Translations under genes and position numbers: made by a program
Part shown: positions 1 to 10,757 of the stretch, one piece after another
How positions within the stretch are numbered: position 1 is the stretch's first letter
How the letters are laid out: the number at the start of each line of letters is the position of its first letter
The notes under the pieces: generated by a model
The model's input: the letters and a program-made list of their open reading frames with translations, nothing else
The model's database searches: none
Told to the model about the DNA's origin: nothing
Assembly (NCBI GenBank): GCA_964030785.1
Contig: OZ034977.1
Span: 27,710,152 to 27,774,151 of the forward strand
Reading direction: 5' to 3'
Origin: Siderastrea siderea
Lineage: Eukaryota > Cnidaria > Anthozoa > Scleractinia > Rhizangiidae
DNA: 64,000 nt

Positions 1-306
1 TAACAAACATAGTTTCTGTATAGGACGAACATAGACACTGTCCTTAGTTTTAACCTTAACAGTTCGCACCAAGCCATCTGGGCCAGGGTACGTCTCAATG
101 ACACGTCCAAGGTTCCAATGTCCCCTCGGGGTGTTATCGTTGACTAGCAGCACCAATGCATTGGGTTTTACATTAGGCAACGCCTTCCGCCATTTAGCTC
201 GAGGCTGAAGGATGGGTAGGTATTCCTTAAGCCACCTTTCCCAAAATAAGTTGGCAAGGAATTGCACCTGTCTCCACTTTTTCTTGTACATGTCAGTCTT
301 GTCGAA
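1..306 (-). pseudogene. BEL/Pao C-terminal DUF5641 tail, shifted frame
   Basis: In the frame next to the pol frame, the minus strand reads MYKKKWRQVQFLANLFWERW, then a Pro/Lys-rich stretch and a beta-rich segment containing WNLGRVIETYPGPDG. This is the DUF5641 domain that closes BEL integrases. It shows that the pol stop near 293 is a lesion, not the natural end. The last residues lie at the window edge. Confidence 0.8.
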
Positions 307-3300
307 GTACTCCGGGTGGTAAGCCAATAACCTTATGCTGCATCAGGAAGTGGGCTGGCGTTAGTGGCTCAAAATCACTTGGATCATCCGAGTTTGCTGT
401 AAGGGCCCTGCCGTTCAGAACACGCTCGACCTCAGTAAGCAGCGTCTGCAAGACTACGTCTGTGACCACATGTCCACCTAGGATAGATTTCAGCACCGTC
501 TTTGCGCTTCGAACCAAACGTTCCCACACGCCGGACATGCTCGATGCAGTAGGGGGCTGAAATATCCATTTGCAGCCATGTTGGATAAGCTCACTTTCAA
601 TCCGTCCCTGATTCCATTCGTCAAGACTCTCCTTCAACTCGCGCTGAGCTCCGACAAAATTAGAGCCATTATCGCAACGTATCTCTTTCACTTCGCCTCT
701 ACGATTGATGAAACGCCTCAGGCACATGATAAAATCGTCTGTGTCCATTGAACTAACCACTTCTAGGTGCACACAACGAGTGGTTAAGCAGGTGAAGAGA
801 CAGCACCAACGCTTTGTGGTCCCGCGGCCATGTTTGACGTACAGAGGGCCAAAAAGGTCCATACCTGAGTACGAGAACGGTGGTTCATACGCCATGAGCC
901 GTGCTTCCGGTAAAGGTGCCATCTGCTGGACCATGGGTTTGGCAAGGACTTTCTTGCACTTGACGCATCGGCTAAGGACTGTGCGAACTAGGACGCGGAT
1001 TTGTGGGATCCAGAAGTCTTCCCGCAATTTGGCTATCACATGCTCGCACCCCAAATGGCCAATGAAATGGTGGACATGACGAACAATCTTCTCAGCTACA
1101 GCATGATTTCTGGGCAGAATGATTTGCCGGCCCATGGTAGATTCCACTACTCTTTTCTGGCCACGTCCATTCACTCTCAGAACTCCCTGGGCATCCGATT
1201 CGGGATTCAAGGCAGCAATCTTGCTCGATGCTCTGACGACACCATTTGACTTCAAATCTTTAATCTCCTGTGCGTATGCTGAGCTCTGGACAATCTTCGC
1301 AATAGCTACCGTAGCTGCGTTCAAATCATCGACAGTTAACCTTCCAGTCACGACCTTGTCTTTATCTCTAATGAACTGTGCAAATCGTAAGAGCCATGCT
1401 ACCCTGCGCCTGAGGCGGGTCCAATCTGAGCAGGTTGTTATCAGAACTTGGAGGGGGGGCTCCGCAGGATCTATGATGGGTTCAACTTCTGGGTTTTCTT
1501 TCTTTGCCGCAGCTGAATCAGGGGTCAGCTCTAAAGAGTGTACGTGAGTTTCTTTCTTCAGCTCCAGACCTTCAGTAGGCACAGTTCTACACTCTTGTCC
1601 TGGCCAGGAATCTTCTGGTCCCCACAGAAAGTCAGGTCCACGAAGCCAACTGTGGTTGGCGGTCAGAGAAGATGGAGTCATTCCCCTTGACACATAGTCT
1701 GCAGGATTCAAAGTTCCTGGCTCATGATTCCAATCTTGCACGAGAGAGTGCTCCTTAATCTCTTCAACTCTGTTAGCTACGAAGGTTTGAAGTCTTCGTT
1801 TCTCATTCTTTAGATAGTGCAGTACTATCTCACTATCAGTCCATAAGAAAGTCCTGTCAATGTTCAGTTCTAATTCTTCTCGTAACACTTTGCACATGCG
1901 AGTTGCAAGTACAGCTGCCTGCAACTCTAGTCTAGGAATACTGACGAACTTCACTGGTGCATTCCTAGCCTTTCCCATAACAAAGGCACAATGGACTCGT
2001 CCATCCGGGTACTCAACGCGCAAGTAGGATGACGAACCATAGCCGACCTCAGATGCATCCGAAAAGACATGAAGTTGCAACTTGCATTCTCGCGGGTCAC
2101 CGTCTGGTAGGAAATAGGATCGCGGGATGCGCAGCTGTGACAAGGAAGGTAGCTGAGTCTTCCAAGACCTCCACTTCAACAGAGACTCTTCGCTAAGGGG
2201 TTCGTCCCAACCTAAATTGGCCTTCCACAGGTCCTGCACCAAGCATCTTGCAGCCAGCGCTACAGGCGCCGCAAACCCTAACGGGTCGAATAAGGAACAA
2301 ACAGTTGATAGGATACCACGTTTGGTCTCGGGGCGGTCAAGGTCCCTTATTCTGAAGCCCAGAGTATCATCTCCAACAAACCAAAGTACCCCCAGCGCTC
2401 TTTCGATGGGTGGATCATCCAAATCGAGGTTAAGTCCTTGCTTGGACAGCTTGTCGCTTGGAACAGCCTTAAGTACTTCCTTTGAATTTGACGTAAACTT
2501 AGTCAGGTTGAAACTACCTCGGGCAAGGATGTTGACCATGTCTTGGGCCAGGTGAATGGCTGACTGCTCGTCATTCTGAGAAGGGAGAGCGTCGTCAACA
2601 TAGAAATTTCCCTTTACAGCTGCAATGACACTGGGGCTGAAGTCCTCAGCATTGTCGTCAGCAACTCGCCGCAGAGTGGAGTTTGCAACACAAGGGGAGG
2701 ACGCTGCTCCAAATATATGCACTTGCATAACGTAAACATCAGGCGGGTCATCGTAGCCATTTGTCCACCATAGGAACCTCAATGAATCCTGGTCTTCTTT
2801 GCGTACACGTATTTGGTGGAACATTCCTTCGATGTCTGCAGCAATGCCAATTGTACCTTGGCGAAAGCGCAGGAGGACACCAACTAAACTGTTGGTCATG
2901 TCTGGCCCGCTTAACAGATTCTTGTTAAGCGAAGTTCCTTCGTATTCGGCTGCCGCGTCGAAAACAATGCGCACCTTTCCCGGCTTGGTAGGGCTAGTTA
3001 CCGGGTGATGTGGGAGATAGCAATGGTTACTGGATTCCGATGCTAACTCTTTCTCTGACAACTTGCGAGCAAATCCACTACTGATGTAACTGTCCATTAC
3101 TTCACGATACTTAGTGGCCATCTCTTCGTTGCCCGATTTCGTCAGACGACGTCTCAAGGACTCCAAGCGTTGTTTCGCCATAACAAGGCTATTCGGAAAC
3201 TGGCGCTCATCTTTCTTCCAAAGCATGCCCACTTCATAACGTCCATCAACGAGACTTGTGGTGTCTTCAATTATTTGCATTGCTCTCTTGTCTTCAACTG

Positions 3301-3634
3301 AGAGAGGCTTCTCTCCTGACTTAACAGCTCCGTAATCTTCAAGTTTCCAGAATTTCTCAATTAGGTCAACTGGCTTACGATCAACTGAAACAAAGTTTAC
3401 TGTGACTCCCAGCGGATCCCTGACGCCATAGCGACCAGCAACACACCAACCAAGGGGGTACCGACAACCATAGAGTCCTTTCTTCTCATCTTCCGGGACT
3501 CTAACTTCTTTCTGTATGTGCGCATAGGGGATGTTGTATCCCACAAGAATGGAGACTCTCTTAACGTCAACTGCTGGAAACTCAATGTCACATAAGTGAG
3601 GGTAATTCTGGACATCAATTTGCTCTGGCAGGGC
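293..3634 (-). pseudogene. BEL/Pao reverse transcriptase, RNase H and integrase
   Basis: A long open frame with, in order: the RT palm (DIEGMFHQI near residue 238 of the Met-initiated frame, FYVDDAL near 314), RNase H (HVFSDAS, later WTDSEIVLHYL), the H2C2 integrase zinc finger (HHFIGHLGCEHV, then CVKCKK), and the integrase core with D in GMDLFGP, D in RCDNGSNF and E in VWERLVRSAK. All visible catalytic residues are present. The frame closes near 303 at a one-base shift, just where the DUF5641 tail should follow. The upstream TGA cuts it off from gag. Confidence 0.92.
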
Positions 3635-4465
3635 TCACTGTGACTGGTTAAGGTCAGGAAGAACATAGGCTTCAGAAACCTCAATACTTTCTCCAAAACT
3701 CTCCAAAGAGCTTAAGGTAAAGGATACTCGATTAGACTCCACAACATGGTCACTGCTTGTGATTGTATTAATACCAATCTGCTCAGGTGTTCCTTGTATG
3801 TCAAGGTGATCAACTAAACTTCGGTCGATGAGCGTATCAGTACAACCGCTATCTAGAAAGGCGTGGGTGGATACAGCATTACCATTCTCGGCGGTGATAA
3901 TGACAGGTACAACGTTCAAAAAAACTTGTGTTTCGGTGGTAGACAGACCGGCAGATGATATGGATGTCGTTTCAGGTTTGCCTGAATCAGCACTGGCAGT
4001 TTGCCCCATATTTACTCCCTCGTGACTAGTGGGATGGGAGGTAGCTGAAGGCTTGTCACCTTTATCCTTGGAATCCTTATTGTTCGGTGGGTTGGGACGG
4101 CGACTATCCTGGGTCTGATCAGTATGCAGAAGACTAAGGTGACGACCAGGGCATTTTGAACAAGCTGGCGGATCAGGGCAAGAACCAAAACCGTACCCAG
4201 GCCTTTCAAGGCCACAGTTAAAACAAAATCCACAAGATGCCGCATACTGTTGTCGGACTGCCACATATTCACACTTCTTGATGATGGGGCAATGCTGAAG
4301 CTTGTGTCGCTTAGATTTACAGATTCCACAGTTTCTTGAGCTAGGGGCAGGAGGTTTAGTTTCAACATCCGTGGCACTGATCGTGGGATTCTTTGGTGGA
4401 GGTGGAGGCTTAGGAGACACCTTGGTTTCTTTATTCTCTCGCTTCAACATTTGACCTCCAAACAC
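3635..4465 (-). pseudogene. BEL/Pao zinc knuckles and aspartic protease (DUF1758)
   Basis: Residues about 45-110 hold Cys/His clusters (CGICKSKRHKLQHC, then CGFCFNCG and CPDPPACSKCPGRH), the nucleic-acid-binding knuckles of BEL proteins. Residues about 185-275 are the retropepsin-like DUF1758 domain with the active-site triad in AFLDSGCTDTLI. The frame ends at a TGA (3,635-3,637) directly followed, in the same frame, by the protease/RT linker. The stop is therefore an acquired nonsense codon inside the polyprotein. Confidence 0.85.
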
Positions 4466-4494
4466 CGGGTCGTTCCTAATGGACGCTTGTCTCT

Positions 4495-6066
4495 TTACAA
4501 GGCGGCGATGTCCTTCAGCCGAGGAGACCTTCCGCTCTTGACAATCTCATAATTTTCGTTTTGCCACTTGATGATCAGATCATTAGGCAGACGGCTAACT
4601 ATGCGTCTAAGGTTTGTTGCAACACTTGCTTCACGTTCAACATCGCCTTGAAGGATTCTTGTAGCCGCATTCAGCTTCTTAGAAAAGTTCATTAGTCCAA
4701 TATTGTTACCATAGGTCAACTTTGGACCTGATACGAGGTCTTCTATGCATGCTTGAGTCACCCTTATGGTCTGACCAAAGCGTTCCTTCAGAGTTTCCAT
4801 GATGTCGCTGAATGAGCAGCCTCTGTTTCGCTTTACCACTTCCAATGCTTCTCCAGTAACAAACTTAGGGAGGTATTCAACACGCTGGGCATCAGTAAGC
4901 AAATCGCCTTCAAGGTGCGTACGAAGTTGTTCACGAAAGGAGGGGAAATCCACTGGATTTCCGCTAAACTGTGTCGGTCGCATTCCACTTAGCATTTGTG
5001 CCTTCCACATTGCTGCAACAGGATCACGTGGGACGTGGTCACTACGAGTAACACTCTGTGACGGTTTAATACCAGGTACTCTAAAGGACTGGAGTGGCTT
5101 TATGCTGTCAGGGGTCTTATGCACATTAGATTCTATCGCTGAGAAGGATGACCTTGGCTGAGTTGTCATGCTGACCTGAGATTTCGTATTTACTGACACA
5201 GGAGGGATTGGCTCTTTCTGAGAAGGATTTAGTTGAGACACCTCACTAATGGCATAACTGGCACCTGGGTTGGCATCAGATCTGCTGGTCTCCATTTTCT
5301 CAGAAACGACTGGGGTAGAATGTGGACGTTTATCAACTAGAAATGTGGCAGCATCCAAAGGACCAGCTGCACCAGGTGTCAGAGCTTCCTCATCATTGTA
5401 CTCCATTTCAAGCTTCCATTCTAGTTCAGCTAATGTTGCTTCCTCTTCAAGACGCCTAAGTTCCATTCTTTGTTTATGTTCGTATGCCATTCGAGCTGCT
5501 TCGGCTTCTTCCTTTGCCCTAGCCCTTGCTAAGTCCAATTTCATTTTTGAGACAAGCACCTTTTTCAAGGATTTCTTACGTGAGGATCCAGACACATTGG
5601 AAGACTTAGAGGAAACTGACACATTGTCATCATGATCCCCGTCCTGGTCTGGTAGTCCAGGATTCATCCGACTATTTCCAGGCGAAAAGTCCAATTTTTG
5701 CAACAAACCTTCGCACTCATTAATAATATCATGCGTCTCCCGTTTTAGATTGGAATAACGATTCTGTACATCTTCCAAGCGCTTTCTCTCTTTTATCCCA
5801 GCAAGGTATTTCGTATGTAGCCCTTCGAGTGTCTTCCATTTATCCGAGAGTAGGTCAAGAGATTTCTTGGCCTCCTCTGGGCCTTGGCTGGTATTAAGCT
5901 TAGACTGAATTTCCTTCAGTAAATTTTCAATTTCCGTGCTAACATTTGTCCACAGCATAGCCGTGCTGCGTTGCTCCTGGGAATCCCTTTGCCGTTCCAA
6001 TTCTGTGAAATCGTGGGTGTTTGGTGGGGGTGTTTGGTGGGGGCCTGGGTCTGAGCGAGGGGCCAT
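4495..6066 (-). pseudogene. BEL/Pao gag-like region (DUF1759)
   Basis: A 523-residue open frame starting at MAPRSDPG. Residues about 60-240 are charged and predicted coiled coil, with a run of Lys/Glu/Arg/Ala around 180-230. The C-terminal part (about 370-515) is the DUF1759 gag-like domain, recognisable by FSGNPVDFPSFREQL and the following hydrophobic/Lys pattern. The frame closes at 4,495, and the expected continuation resumes at once in the next frame, so this is a one-base lesion rather than a natural gag stop. In BEL elements this region packages the RNA. Confidence 0.85.
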
Positions 6067-6099
6067 CGTAGCTTACTGGCCGAGTAAACACATTTGTTG

Positions 6100-6764
6100 T
6101 CGTACAAATAAAACTAATGTTACCTTCTACTGTCGTTGTACAAATCCTTCTGGGAAACTGAATAGGAAAATCGGGCAATCCACGATCCATTCCATGTTCA
6201 GCGTAACCCAAACTGCCCAAACCATAAACATCCATTCCACTGTCGAGGCCGAAATCCAATTGATTCGATACATCCATCGCTCGACGAAATCCACTCACAA
6301 TCAAATATTTAGGAAGAACATTTTTTTCACTGATGTTGGGGACAGTTCACAGAATACTTTTCTACGCGTAGTCGTAGAAACTCAACGCTTTAATGTATCG
6401 TGTACAACTTTCAAATACAGACATCTCCACGGCTTGTCAACTCGATCTACGCCTACGGTGAAAAACTGAACAAAAAAAACCTAAATTAACAACACATTCG
6501 GACAAATGGAAACTGTGAAACCTTTACTTACATGTTCTGTGCGGTTTCAACGGGAAAAGTACAAAAACTGTAGCAAAAAACAACACTGTGAGCGCAAACC
6601 GCCCGACACGGAAACTCTTCCAAAGACAAACCATGTGCAACTGAGTCACGTGATTCGACACAGTCCCACCAAATGTGCACAGTTTGACCCTAAACGAGTG
6701 TCAGCTTAAAACAGACCTAGATCAATTTCAGTTTATCAAGTTCGGCCGCTAGTCGGCCTCAACA
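6100..6764 (-). repeat. candidate 5' LTR and leader of the BEL/Pao element
   Basis: Upstream of the gag-like start there is about 700 bp without coding signal. On the minus strand a plausible LTR start is TGTTGAGGCCGACTAGCGGC at 6,764, with the TGTT start and GCGGCCG-rich opening common in BEL LTRs. The partner LTR is outside the window, so neither boundary can be proved. Confidence 0.3.
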
Positions 6765-8154
6765 GACATAATGCCCTATTATGGTCTTTAATACATGAGG
6801 TCTTCGTCTCTTGGAGTGTTTGCACTGCAAACATGGCAGCAAGTTACCATGGTGAGTTTTTCTCTTTATTTCTATCAATAGTGTGTTTGTAATGAAAAAC
6901 CTTATCTTCTGTAGAAATTCTAGCCTTGAAGTTAATAATAATATGTTACGCAGATACTAATTTAGCACTGACATTGTTTATAATGATTCTTTCAAATTTA
7001 TCAGATTTTGACAGCTCCAATCTTGGCGCGGGAGTTTATAGCAAGGTGAGTATTTGGCTGATTTGTTATGCGAATAGTTTTGATTTCTTTCGATCTTCTT
7101 TCCGATTATTAAACCTTGGCATTCCTTTGCTTCGAATAGTTGAACTATTTGGAAACGTCAAATGTGTAAAGATCGACCATGACCAATTATCTCTTTTAAA
7201 TTAAGGCTTAGTATACGCACACGTAGTGAAGTATTGAAAAAAACTGAACGTGCACTGCTTTTCGAAGGGCGAAGTTTGGCGTTGTTTAGAGAGATTTGAA
7301 TTGTTAGTAAAGTACATAAAGGAATTTTATTTCACCCAGGATTGTCGGAATTCGAGCTGGAACTTTTATTTACTGAATTGATCCACCGCGATCGTAACGC
7401 GGTCATGTGAGGGAATGCACAGGACAAGTTTATTTTATTGTTGTTTCACATGTAAAGCTTAGTGCTTGTTTCAGAGACCAAAAAAGACTATTATAAATAA
7501 GGAAAGTTGTTTCTCGCCCACTAATTCAACATGAGCGAAGCTCGGCACTGATTGTGTACATAAACTAAACCAACTTAACTTCGGAATTTCAATGCCGGGC
7601 GCACGGGTTCTATCAACAAACTTTAACAGTGCTCGAAAAATCGAACTTAGCGGTTGTACGGTCTTCTCCAAAAAGTCGACCATAAATTTTACCGGGCAAC
7701 CGTTTTTTAGTAAAATCAAGAGCCTCGTTGCCGAAGGGAAAAGCAACGGACAATTAACCGAGCCAAAAATAGAAAATAAATTATTCATTTCCGTGACGGT
7801 TTAATATTTGTGTTGTCGATGTATCAACTTGAAAATTATTTCTAATTCTCGTCATTTAAACGTTTATTATAAGGATATCCCTAGATTTTAGATAAGCAAC
7901 CTGTAAACAGGTAATGGAAAAGACAAACACAAAGTTTCATATCTGAAAATGTAATCCGAGATGCAAGTGCGCTCGAGGAAATTAAATTTACAGAGGAAAT
8001 AGTACTTTCATGGATTCTCACGCATGAAAGAAAATTTAACGTTTTTTTTTTTTACTACTCCTGGCAATTGTAGCATTTACTTAAATAAGACGTTTACCTA
8101 TAAATGTTATTTGTTTTTTTTATTTGTACCTTTTGGTTTACAGATTCAATTGTT

Positions 8155-8400
8155 CCAGGAAAAATACCCCCTCCCCTCCCCACGACGGATGGATTTTGAG
8201 ATATTCTCGTGGGGGCGGGGGCGGGGGTGCGTTCAGTACGGGGGGGGGGGGGGGTTGGGTGTGTTTTTTTTCTTTGAAAACCATTTCGTTTTCTTTTCGG
8301 TACAAATTTGCATACAGGAAATGTGTGGATGGATGGATGGATACACAAACATACATACAAAACTGTCCATCCAAAGCAGCTGGGAAGGAGTTGGGGATGA
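8155..8400 (+). repeat. G/C-run and (TGGA)n low-complexity block, MITE remnant
   Basis: An intronic block with runs of C (8,167-8,183) and G (8,211-8,252) followed by four TGGA units (8,327-8,342). The opening TTGTTCCAGGAAAAATAC resembles the end of the inverted-repeat element at 17,304-17,496, so it is probably a degenerate relative. Open frames here are composition artefacts. Confidence 0.45.
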
Positions 8401-8686
8401 GTTTTGTCAATACTATTGCTTAAATCATAATTATTCCTTTTACATACATGCATTTTATTTTAGGAATTGTCTGTCATTGACTTAACAAAAGGGAGCCCCC
8501 CTAAAAAGGATTACAGCAAGGTGAGGTGAATGAAATGTTTAAGAATTGTTAACTTTGGCACTAAATTGATCCTTATTTGGTTTCTTTCAGGCTATGTAAA
8601 CAAATTATGTATTATTGGCATTGGCTCTCGCATCCTCAAAAGCTCATTCTCCTTTTGTTTAATAATTTCTCCTTTTGAATTTACAG

Positions 8687-8843
8687 ACTGGATCCACTTG
8701 GGAGTGCAAAAAGTGTACACTTATAAATGAGGAATCATCAGAGATTTGTATTGTTTGCGACTCATCAAAGCCGCATACTGCACACCCATTAGGATTGACA
8801 TCTTTGATTCACCTCAAAGTCCAGACAAAAAAAGGATACGAAG
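8687..8843 (+). pseudogene. exon encoding a RanBP2/NZF-type zinc finger
   Basis: Between a polypyrimidine tract ending TTTACAG and a GTGTGT donor, the exon reads TWECKKCTLINEESSEICIV followed by CDSSKP. The W-x-C-x2-C-T-x3-N-x6-C-x2-C spacing is the RanBP2/NZF finger, which binds ubiquitin or RNA in known proteins. The exon ends in a seven-A run that may hold a one-base deletion relative to the next exon's frame. Confidence 0.7.
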
Positions 8844-9777
8844 GTGTGTAAAAAATTACTTCATTGGGTAAGAACAGCATCATACAGAAAACCCACATCA
8901 CGACTAAGTGGTTTGCAAAGGCTCCTCTATTAAGATAATGTAAAATATGCAAATATTGTAGTAGAGACCAAACTAATTATAACTTAGTTACTCTTCAAAT
9001 AGATATTGCCAGAAACCCATTAGGGTTGGAACGCGTAACACGCGCTCCCAGCCTTTAAATATTCAGTTTGCTAAGTACCATGTTTGGAAAACCTCGCACC
9101 AATCCTTCACGATTTCTCTTGCGCGTTAACGCACGGCATTGCGTGATATTTCAGTACTAAGTCAATTTTGGGTAATTTGTGACAGTCATGTTAACCCAGT
9201 GTTTCGCTTGCCATAGGAATGAAGATACTAAACCAATTTCCTCAGCGATCAGAAACCTTTCATTTGAAACGTGTTTGGAGGGACCCAGTACATCATCAGA
9301 GTATTCAAGGTGATTATGTTAAACCTTCTTGTGAAGTGAAAGTTGATGCTTTTCTCATGTTTTCCGGTCTTTATTGCTAGATATGCAGCTAATTTAGCTT
9401 CAGGAGTATAACATTGCTTACTTTCTTGCCAATTTGTTTAACTGTGGCTTTTGTAATTTATTGCAGCCCATCTTGTGAGATTCCTGCAGTTATACCTTCT
9501 GAGTCAGATAGTGACGATGAGTTAGAACTAATGAAATGTGCATGGAAGACCAATACAGGACAAGGTAAAAAATGGCAACTGTGAATTAATGTAAAATGCA
9601 ATGATAAAATTTAAGATTTCTGTTGTTGATGTCATCGTTGACTGATGATATTGTTTTGCTTGCATCATCTAATGTTTATATTAAGGCTTTCTGCTTTTCC
9701 ATTCATTCATGCCATCTGATGGGTCAAAGGACACTAGATACTAGTTCAGAAACTTCTCCACAATGCTATTTTCTTAA

Positions 9778-10389
9778 CCCTTTCCCGTCCGATTTTTTGT
9801 CTTAAAAACGCATTTTTTACCGCTAAAGCGGTTTTTTTGAGTGCTATGTTGCCAAATGCCACTAAACTTTGCTACAAAAGCGTTTTCTTACAATTAAGCT
9901 AGATTTTGAACCAGCTTCTGTTGTAAATTGTACAATATTTTGATTTCACGCATGCGCATAAGCCAAAATTTGGACGTGTCTTTTATTTTTTTATTTTTGC
10001 AGATTCCTTTCCAATTTTTTTCTGGCTTCTTTTGCTTTCCTTTTTCTCTCCCTTTCTTTTCTTTTTATCTTCTATACTTTATCCTCTTTCTATCCACTGG
10101 AAAAGTTTTGGCCTCAGTCCTTCAAAAAACCTGGAAATGGAACATTGATCAACTAGGTGACTTGGCCTATTTTACCACCAACTTTGCGCCCAAAATTGAA
10201 CACGTTTTTTCTGGTATAGCTCTGCCAGAATTTGGTCGATATTCAAAATGGACACACGTATTGATGGATCTGTCCTTGCTGTATTAGCTGCTTATCAAAA
10301 CAATTTGGTGACGTCAAAAATGACGTCACAAGTGGTTCAATGGTTCCCGACATTAACATCGGGAAAATACTAGTCTTGACGGGAAAGAG
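9778..10389. mobile_element. 612-bp nonautonomous element with TTAA target duplication
   Basis: TTAA occurs on both sides (9,774-9,777 and 10,390-10,393). The ends are inverted copies: CCCTTTCCCGTC on the left and GACGGGAAAGAG on the right. TTAA duplication plus CCCTTT ends is typical of piggyBac-type elements; Kolobok also uses TTAA. It has no credible coding region and sits in an intron of the zinc-finger/transposase gene. Confidence 0.7.
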
Positions 10390-10757
10390 TTAAGATACGG
10401 TGAAGAAAATCTTTGTGAGAATCTATGCATGCAGAAAATGATGCTGTTTAATAACTTTTCATTTTTATTTCATTGTCATTAGCATTGTCCGACTGTGGCT
10501 CAGATTCAGACCATTCTACTACTGGTAAGGTTTTGTTCTTTTACTAATCTGTCTATTCTTGGACTGACTGAAGTCCAGATCTGCTTCATTAACATACAAA
10601 CAAACATACACTATGGAAATGGCATGACATTAAGCTTAAATGACTTTAAAATGGATTTATAAATTTTCATAAAGCAGAGCATTGTCCAAAGGCATTGACT
10701 CCACTACTCCGGGGCTAAAAATGTTATGATCTAAAAACCAATGTCTTACTTTTTCAG

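Larger units (their letters stand above)
1..6764 (-). mobile_element. BEL/Pao LTR retrotransposon, decayed, 3' end outside window
   Basis: On the minus strand, reading from about 6,066 down to 1, the coding order is gag-like DUF1759 region, CCHC-type zinc knuckles, DUF1758 aspartic protease, reverse transcriptase, RNase H, H2C2 zinc finger, DDE integrase and the DUF5641 tail. This is the standard BEL/Pao order, where everything is normally one polyprotein. Here the polyprotein is broken three times: a frame change near 4,495, an in-frame TGA at 3,635-3,637 and a frame change near 303. The 3' LTR lies left of the window. The copy can no longer make its own full polyprotein. Confidence 0.93.

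Noticed and set aside
8024..8485. Overlapping frames on both strands in the G/C-run block.
   Set aside because: Low complexity in an intron; codon content is dictated by runs of G and C.
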